From contig JAHLMK010000008.1 in assembly GCA_019915135.1 (NCBI GenBank), positions 62,001-126,000 on the forward strand: a stretch of 64,000 nucleotides of DNA. The letters are read 5' to 3'. The notes beneath the pieces are model-generated. The model saw only the letters and a program-made list of their open reading frames with translations. It was not told the DNA's origin and did no database searches. The stretch is from Strobilurus pachycystidiatus (taxonomy: Eukaryota > Basidiomycota > Agaricomycetes > Agaricales > Physalacriaceae). Positions 57,464 through 64,000 of this stretch are shown here, piece by piece. The stretch's first letter is position 1, and each line of letters begins with the position of its first letter. The translations under genes were made by a program, and so were the position numbers.

Positions 57464-59916
57464 GAGGGTAGGAAGGGAAGGACGGCAAGGGATATTTAAA
57501 ATGGCAGAGTGAGACGCGACTTTCCGCGTTTAGATTGTCAGTTTGATTAGAAAAGCATTGCTCATCGACCCGATGGGTCCAAAATGCAGGAACAAATCGG
57601 CGATTAATGAAGACAGCCCATTGCAAATAGCGCACAGTGCAGGCGATAGCGCCTGCCCGCCTGGACGCGTCCTGGCCGCACCGTGCGCCCGCTGTCTGAG
57701 GCAACGGGCGCGCGGCGCTGGCCGACCACTGAGGCGGCGCTGGCCCGAAGCGGAGAGCTTTCGTGGCCAAAGGCGTCGGTGGTGAGTGCGTCTGAGCCGG
57801 CTCGAAGCAGGGCTTCTTTTCCCACGGCGTCAATCATTCCAAGATCTCCAGATTCGTCAATGCGATCACTCCGATCAGGCTGTTCGCTTGCGCCAAGCCG
57901 TCGCCGCCAGCCTCGTGCCCGCTCCCGGTCCTTTTCATTATTCTCTTCCGGGAATAGTCAACAACTCTGCCAACAGCCCCCGCTGGCAAACAAGGCACGC
58001 CTCGCCTGCTTATGACACTCGCAATGCAGCCAGTGATTTCCTGGCCATCACGCCAAGTACGAAGACGATCCTTCGATGAAGCTAAGGATGCGTCACTGTC
58101 CCAACCATCAAGTTGATAACTTGTTCCACGACACAAGTATGTACTGCGTGAGTATCCACCGATATCCACCATCCGCGTTCTCAATCACCTTCTCCACACA
58201 CCACACCACCTCGGGCCGGTCCGACGCCTCTCAATCATACCAGGTACTACTCCCCTACTAAGTGAACGCAAATCTTCCCCTAAGCATACGCAAATCTTCC
58301 CCTAGCATCCGCAAATCATTGCCCCCTTCAGCCGTTTACCTCTGAAGCTTTATAATGACCATACCTTTCAAAGTGTGACTTGAAAGGGAAAGAAATTACT
58401 CGGCTCGGTCCCTACCGAGAACGCCGGTCAACCGTCGTCCATGAGACTCCATGTATACCGTGAATTTCGGCTTCTTCTTGAATGACAATACTGTACTGGA
58501 ATGATACAGGTTGCCGCAATCATACGAGGGTCTACAACCCGTGTGCACGCTCACTCTTGTATAACGAGCTTTCAGACAACGAGTATTACGCCACACTCTA
58601 ATCGTTTCCGCTAAATTGCCCCAGATTAAGGCTAGCCGTTTATGCGTCGGAGTCCGCCGTCGGGCTCTTCGGCTGGACGTCACGACTCACCTCCAGGAAG
58701 GTCGCATATTATTATTACCGGGTCCCGACGTGACGTACACAAGTACCCGACGACAACCCATCTCTTTCAGAATTCATTAACGTTCATTGCCCAAACAGAA
58801 GGGGAGCTTGCGATAGCTCGTGAGTTCTGATGAGATCTCAACATCGTCTCTACGCTACACAACTCGGTAAAGAACAGTGGACGTGTATCATACAATGCGA
58901 AGGGAGACGGATTCGAGCCATCTTGTCATGATGAGACTCTTTCACTGATATCGCCCCCACTGGGCGCCACTGAGGTGTATGCGGCCTCATCGTCGCAAAA
59001 CCAAATTTGACTACATAGTCATGATTATGCCAACTGGAGGTCCGTTCTCGTTTATATGCTTTCAACATGTATTGGCTATGAATTCGATTCTCGGAGTCAT
59101 TCTCCTTCAACCTTGAGCCCACCAACGCCGCAATCTCTTTCGTGTCAATGGTATCGAGCTCGGACCTTGATGCGTCTGGCGGGTAGGCACAGTACTTGAT
59201 GATTGCAAAGTCTGATTTTCACCCACTTCGACTTCAAGCCGTTTGATCGCCTGTCAATATAGACGAAGACGAGTCTAGGCGCGCACTGTGCCTTGTTAAT
59301 AATATGGATGGACGCATGTGGGCCATAGGTGACGACGATGGGCGAGACCCAGAGATTGACACCGAATTGCCCTGCCCTGAACCTAGAATTCAATAGTCGA
59401 TGCCTCGACCGTCGCTGGGAGTATCACTGTGTTGCCTGAAGGGACGACTGCACACAGCGTCAAATTGGGAATAAGGACACTTCAATCACGATTGAATGAA
59501 TGTTCCAAATAACGCGCCTAGATAGATATTCGCACATATAATATTCCGGTCCGAATCCGAGAGAGAGGTCTGTGAAGGGCCTAGACTAGTACAGTTGTTG
59601 ATTGTACTAAGTAGTAGGACTGAGGAACCAACAATTGACTAAGAGGAGCCTCGAGAAAGAAGGAACACGTTCTTGTCTGGTTGGAGAAGTCGGGTGAGAT
59701 CAAGGCGTCGGTTTCACAATCAGAGAGGGAAAGGGTTAGGACGTACATACGCTCCAGCAAACATTCCCAAAAGAGTCCGTCCACAGAATCAGGCTCAGCG
59801 TCACGGAACAGATACGCTGTCTGATTCGATAACCTCGTATTCGATACATGCGACAGGAAATAATACAACAAGCGTTCGTGGAGTAACGTAAATGGATGCG
59901 TAAGAGAAACTGGCAG
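57464..59916. other. Intergenic interval between the two zinc-finger genes
   Basis: About 2.4 kb containing the upstream region of the left zinc-finger gene. It includes a GC-rich stretch (about 57640-57800) that could be 5' leader or promoter, and a short tandem repeat (58266-58325). Open frames are short and show no motif. Confidence 0.45.
58266..58325. repeat. Short tandem repeat, about 21-22 bp, three copies
   Basis: ACGCAAATCTTCCCCTAAGC starts at 58266, again at 58288, and with changes at 58309 (CCGCAAATCATTGCCCC). It sits in the intergenic region about 800 bp upstream of the left zinc-finger gene. ATTTGCGT/ACGCAAAT resembles an octamer-like factor site, so it could be regulatory. Confidence 0.8.
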
Positions 59917-60975
59917 CTACGACTGCCACTGCTGCAACTGTGCGGGGTTGGGAAGGAGTTCCGCCATGTCGAAAGCATGGTGGTGCTGCTGCTGCCCGTC
60001 CCAAGGGCGCTGAGGCGGGATGGGATACGGATAGAGATGACCATTCACTGGGGACGGCCGACGTGGCGTGGAAGGAATCTCCGTTCGCGCCGAGGACACC
60101 GCCATGGTCGTTCGTGTAAGGGCGTCTTCTGTGGTGTACGGTCCATTGGGATAATGGACAGTGGACTTGATCGCAGCTAAAAGGCTGGCGGACGTGGGTT
60201 GTGGTTCCGTATGGACCATGTCGGGGGGTTTTGGTGTTTCTGCGGGTGACACTGGTCGACGTGTATGGGTGTGGACTTTGAGGTGCTGGAGGAGATTGTC
60301 GTGTCGATTGAAAAACTTGCCGCATCCTGGATGATCGCATTTGAAGGCTAGAGATGGATCAGAGAAATAAGAGAAAAGAGACAATGGGTATTCACGTTTG
60401 TCATGGGTGTGTATAGAGCGAATATGCCGCTTGAGGTGTTCGCCGCGATGGAAGCATTTTCCGCAGCCGTCGACCGAACATGTGTACGTCCGCTTCTCCT
60501 TTTCAGGCTGAGCCATATCAGATTGCGCAACAGGGACCCGCCTGCCACGGCTCTTCTTCGTAAGATTGGGCACAGGAACAGGCAGGTTGGCGCGCGACCG
60601 AGGACCACGGCGCTCTGACTGGTAAAGCACCAATTCGCTCCCGTCGGCAGGGAACGTAATCTGGCCGTCGCGCAATGGAAGAGCAAGGGTAGACGTGGAC
60701 GGGGCATTGGGAGGCACAGGCTCAGAGGTTCCCAGGTCATCGTGAGAGGGACTAGAGCCCCGTCTACGCTGAACGCGTGGTTTTTTGGCGGGCGGCGCGG
60801 CCTGAGCGGCGGGATCGGAACCGTTGCCTTCAAGCGTGCGCCGCTTTGGTGGCTGACCCGTCTGCGAGCGAGTTACACGTCTCGATGCCGACGCGGTTTC
60901 AGGAGATTGGGGTGCGTCCTGGTTTGATTCGGGCTGTCCAGTGCAATGAGCGGCATGTATGCGACACTGCGACAT
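59917..60975 (-). CDS. C2H2 zinc-finger transcription factor, paralogue of 55932-57463, two exons
   Basis: Exons 60975-60396 and 60347-59917 give 336 residues. The start is the ATG at 60975 (MSQCRIHAAHCTGQPES). The N-terminal part is rich in basic and Pro/Ser residues (KKPRVQRRRGSS). The motif LPVPVPNLTKKSRGRRVP lies just before the fingers, as in the neighbour. The fingers are YTCSVDGCGKCFHRGEHLKR with HIRSIH, and FKCDHPGCGKFFNRHDNLLQ with HLKVH. Unlike the neighbour, a Pro/His/Gln-rich tail of about 115 residues follows. The 48-nt intron interrupts the finger linker after HTHDK in the same phase as in the paralogue, so the two arose by duplication and then diverged outside the DNA-binding part. 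Targets unknown. Confidence 0.9.
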   Translation of the reverse strand: MSQCRIHAAHCTGQPESNQDAPQSPETASASRRVTRSQTGQPPKRRTLEGNGSDPAAQAAPPAKKPRVQRRRGSSPSHDDLGTSEPVPPNAPSTSTLALPLRDGQITFPADGSELVLYQSERRGPRSRANLPVPVPNLTKKSRGRRVPVAQSDMAQPEKEKRTYTCSVDGCGKCFHRGEHLKRHIRSIHTHDKREYPLSLFSYFSDPSLAFKCDHPGCGKFFNRHDNLLQHLKVHTHTRRPVSPAETPKPPDMVHTEPQPTSASLLAAIKSTVHYPNGPYTTEDALTRTTMAVSSARTEIPSTPRRPSPVNGHLYPYPIPPQRPWDGQQQHHHAFDMAELLPNPAQLQQWQS

Positions 60976-61579
60976 GACATACTGGTAGATGGGAGCGCAG
61001 TACCGGATCAACGTTCGCGTCGTCTATCGGTGCAACCATCGCTGGCGAGGCGTCCATCGTTAGTGCACGCTGCTCGGGGCAGACAGGGGCTTTTGCGGGG
61101 AATGGCCGTAGAGAGTCGCTCGTCATCGCCGGCGTCAGCAAGGAGCGTCGAAATCTACCTGTCGGGGGCGGGAGCCAAGAGTCCACCGGCCTCTAGGACG
61201 GCGGGAGTGGCGGCGGCGAGAGCGGGACTGGGTGTCGAAAGGCAAGAGATGAAAGCCCCTGAAACAGTCTTGGGCGATTCATTTTTTCAGAGCGACCACG
61301 TGGTCTTGCGGCTTTTGCCTTACGCGACAACTTGAACACTTGCAAAGTTGCATTGTCAATGTAAGTCTTAGTCTGACTCTGATCACAGTACCGAACAAGT
61401 CATCGCATTCTACTCAAAATCCCAAAGTTATGATTGATGAAGATAGGACCGTATCCCGTTGTCTCTCCAGTACGAGATCTCTCTGCACATCCTCGGACCA
61501 GCGTCTGCTAGCTGAGCGCTGGTAGTCTTTTACATCTGCCGCGCTTTCCTACAGAACAATGTCACACCCGACGTCCACA
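60976..61579. other. Intergenic interval upstream of the right zinc-finger gene
   Basis: 5' region of the minus-strand zinc-finger gene and 3' flank of the BCS1-like gene. The plus-strand frame 60946-61335 crosses the zinc-finger start and has no motif; I regard it as a shadow. Confidence 0.4.
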
Positions 61580-63637
61580 TCATGCTCCTGTCACTCCACT
61601 GTCATGGTCATCGTTCAAGATGCCATTTCCCTCCGAAGGACACTCTGGGCCATGCACCTTCTGCTCTGGCGAGTCCGAGCCAGACGAGCCATCGCTTTTC
61701 ACTGCAATGAGAGATTCAACAGCTAGCAACACACCAATCTCTCCGTGAACCCAAGTGTCAAAGTTCGACACCGCCGAGTACGGCCTTCCCTTGTATCCCA
61801 TGAGATATCCCTGGAGACTAGCCATGGAGAGCTTATACTCCGGTAACAGGCCGGCAAATTCGTCTGCGAGCCTTTCGATGTCGCCTATAGAGAAAGGTCG
61901 GGATTCCTTTTCATCGGTGGCAGTCTCTTCGGGACTTGGGACCTTCACATCGGAGGAGAAGGTCGGAAACTTTGATCCATCTTGATCGCGGTCCGAATCC
62001 AAGACACCATCAGGGAGGTAGAATGCCTTGAACAAATCCCGCGCCTGGTACCTCACAGCGTGTGTGAACTCGACGCGAACATCCATTCGACCGGGCCGTG
62101 AAAGTGCCTTGTCTAGGGATTCCAATTTGTTGGTAGTGGCGAATACGAGCCGCCCTTCTTGCGCGCCAATACCGTCCAGGGCATTCAATAGTCCACCTAG
62201 AGAGACTCTACGAAGGGATTTTCAATTCATGAACAATGATGCTTTGAGTCGACATACTGGCCGACTCGGAGAGAACGATTACGATCGTGATTCGGATGTT
62301 CGTTGTCCTTGGGGATATTGACGTTGTCCCGCTCATCTCGGTTCAATTTCCCAGACAAGGCTGCGTCGATGTCCTCAATCAGGGCGATGCAGCGCTGGGG
62401 CATTTGAAGAAAGAGATCCCATAAAGTGCCATCATCGAGGCCTTTCTGAGCAAGGGAAACAGTGTATATGTCTAACCCGAGCTCGCCGGCTAGTGCAGTG
62501 ATGAGAGATGTCTTGCCAGACCCCGGGGTACCATACTAAAGTTTTGCTCATTGGGACAAAGAGCCGCACTCAAGCAACAAAATGACTCACTAGAAGGTAA
62601 CCACGACGGAAAGGTATCCCTCTCCTCGAGTACCACGCCTGGTTGTTCAGGAAGTCTTTCGCATCTTGGAGGATTCCCTCACGTAACTTTGGATGGAGGA
62701 TCACAGAGTTCAGTTTGCGCTTTGGGGTCATGGCAGAGCTTGCCCAAAAACCCTTCCAGCGGCTGCCGGTGACGAACAATGAGTAAACCTAAGGTGCAGA
62801 AACTGTGTTTGTGTGTACCTATCCAGGTTATATGGAGTATTGACAACGATGAGACCGTTCATCGACACGAGGTATTCCCGTCGAATGTCTCGAAAGAAAT
62901 CCTGCATGACAGTATGGCCTCGAATTGGTGCCAGAACACTTTGATGCCGGAATGAGATGATAAGGAAGCGATACAGGATTGAAGATGCATTCACCTTATA
63001 TCCAGATACGAGAGGAGAGTGTCGCTGTCAAAACGCCGCGTGATTGACATGCGGCAGTTCTTGAACCACACGATGTACGAACGAGGGGTACAGGTGGCCA
63101 AAGCTGGAAGGTAGGCTAGCTCTTGCAATTCATGATCGTCCTCTCGTCTCTTCGCCCCGAGTGCATCCCATTTTATTCCGGATGCTTTCTGCTGGGTGTC
63201 AATCTCGATCTTACGAGAGCGAGCTAACAACACACATCAGTTCTATCATGCCGATCTACACGCTGAGATTCGACTTGCCCCACGTAGGTTGCTTGGATAG
63301 CCAAGCCATGGCCCATTCTTCAGGACCCGGTCATTTTGGCGTCAGAAAAAACGTAGTGGAACGAACACGCACTGTACGATGGCTCCGACGAGCAGATAGT
63401 CATGGACACTGTGGTGTAGTTGGAGAGGATGTCCCGAACTTTGGGGAGCCATTGCGTGCAGAATTGCCGGAACGATTCAAAGAGCCAACCAAGGATCATG
63501 AACTGCAGCCATTGCAGCACTTGTGGCGACAGTAGATCAGATGCTTGAAATGAATTACATGCTCTCGACTCGGATGTCGCGTTGTCGGGTTTGATCGTAG
63601 AGCCTAGCAAGAATGGCAAAGTTATCTGAAAGTCCAT
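61580..63637 (-). CDS. BCS1-like AAA ATPase, seven exons
   Basis: Exons: 63637-63373, 63317-63262, 63209-62995, 62938-62819, 62762-62591, 62535-62258, 62207-61580; 577 residues. The order fits fungal BCS1-like proteins: a hydrophobic helix (LQFMILGWLFESF, about 43-55), the BCS1 N-terminal region (WAMAWLSKQPTWGKSNL; PALATCTPRSYIVWFK), then RGIPFRRGYLLYGTPGSGKT with Walker A at about 278-285. Walker B is CIALIEDIDAAL (about 325-336), and the C-terminal part has GGLLNALDGIGAQEG, LVFATTNKLESLDKALSRPG and RMD. The tail is long and polar. BCS1 itself is a mitochondrial inner-membrane ATPase that moves the folded Rieske protein across the membrane. This copy may instead belong to the expanded, less understood BCS1-like group of basidiomycetes. 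The first intron acceptors were chosen to keep frame and family matches. Confidence 0.85.
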
Positions 63638-64000
63638 CGGGAGTTTTCGCTTTGAAAGTAACGCCTTCCTCGCTCTGTGTTGCGGTTGAGGCAAGTGAGA
63701 GAAGAGAATGAGAAGCTGTAAAGAGTCGTGAGAATCTCGAAGCTGTTTATACTCGGACCTGTGGGTCCGCCGTCGCTTGCAGTCATGATGCATCACGAGA
63801 TGGGCGATGCAATAGAAACTGACTGATTCACCCCTCCTTGTTAGTCATCGGCCGTTCAGTGCTCAGCGCTCATATCGTGGTACCGTGTGTCTTCGGAATC
63901 GTCGTGGTTTACATGGCGGTGCCGAGTGAAGAAGGCACACATTGATCGCCGTCGCCGCGGCATGCGACGGCAGCATTTACACCAGGGACTTCGAAATGGT
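63638..64000. other. Upstream flank of the BCS1-like gene to the window end
   Basis: It contains the 5' region of the minus-strand AAA ATPase gene. No further coding sequence can be supported in this short piece. Confidence 0.4.

Noticed and set aside
56506..57499. Long frames overlapping the C2H2 gene in other frames (minus 291 codons, plus 224 codons)
   Set aside because: Shadows of CAG/CAC-rich repeats in the transcription factor coding exon.

Overview
The window reads as nuclear DNA of a basidiomycete fungus, most likely an Agaricomycete. The evidence is: spliced genes with introns of about 45-65 nt and GT..CTRAY..AG signals; a PriB-type Zn2Cys6 regulator; two DUF6699-type proteins; several F-box/F-box-like proteins; a BCS1-like AAA ATPase; and a condensin SMC4 gene. 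I did not identify the species.

Region 1 (1-12174) is repeat DNA. A short repeated left flank leads into a head-to-tail satellite array of an 888-bp unit (11 units plus a 743-bp partial unit). The units are almost identical. Unit 11 is split by a 473-bp non-autonomous DNA transposon with imperfect terminal inverted repeats and an 8-bp target-site duplication. Region 2 (12175-23250) holds no intact gene that I can support. It carries decayed remains of an S28 serine carboxypeptidase, an RBR (RING-IBR-RING) ubiquitin ligase, a fungal lactonohydrolase and perhaps an SMP-30-like protein.

Region 3 (23257-46774) is gene-bearing. It starts with two tail-to-tail paralogues of an atypical protein kinase family, one frameshifted and one with degenerate catalytic motifs. 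Then come a small unknown gene, a membrane/coiled-coil protein with a Cys-Trp domain, three F-box or F-box-like genes, two DUF6699 genes in opposite orientation, and a 13-exon PriB-like transcription factor. Region 4 (47292-63637) contains SMC4 (19 exons, 1630 codons), two neighbouring paralogous C2H2 transcription factors with a shared basic motif and shared intron position, and a 7-exon BCS1-like AAA ATPase, all on the minus strand.

Functionally this is a mixed locus: chromosome condensation (SMC4), transcription control (PriB-like and two C2H2 proteins), ubiquitin targeting (F-box proteins), mitochondrial AAA ATPase, and lineage-specific families. No operon-like logic is expected. The most unusual features are the homogenised satellite with CpG-biased variants, its transposon insertion, the abrupt change from satellite to gene remains to intact genes, the inverted kinase pair, and repeated use of a GTTCGT 5' splice site. 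Exon coordinates were worked out by hand from reading frames and splice signals and have not been checked against transcripts.
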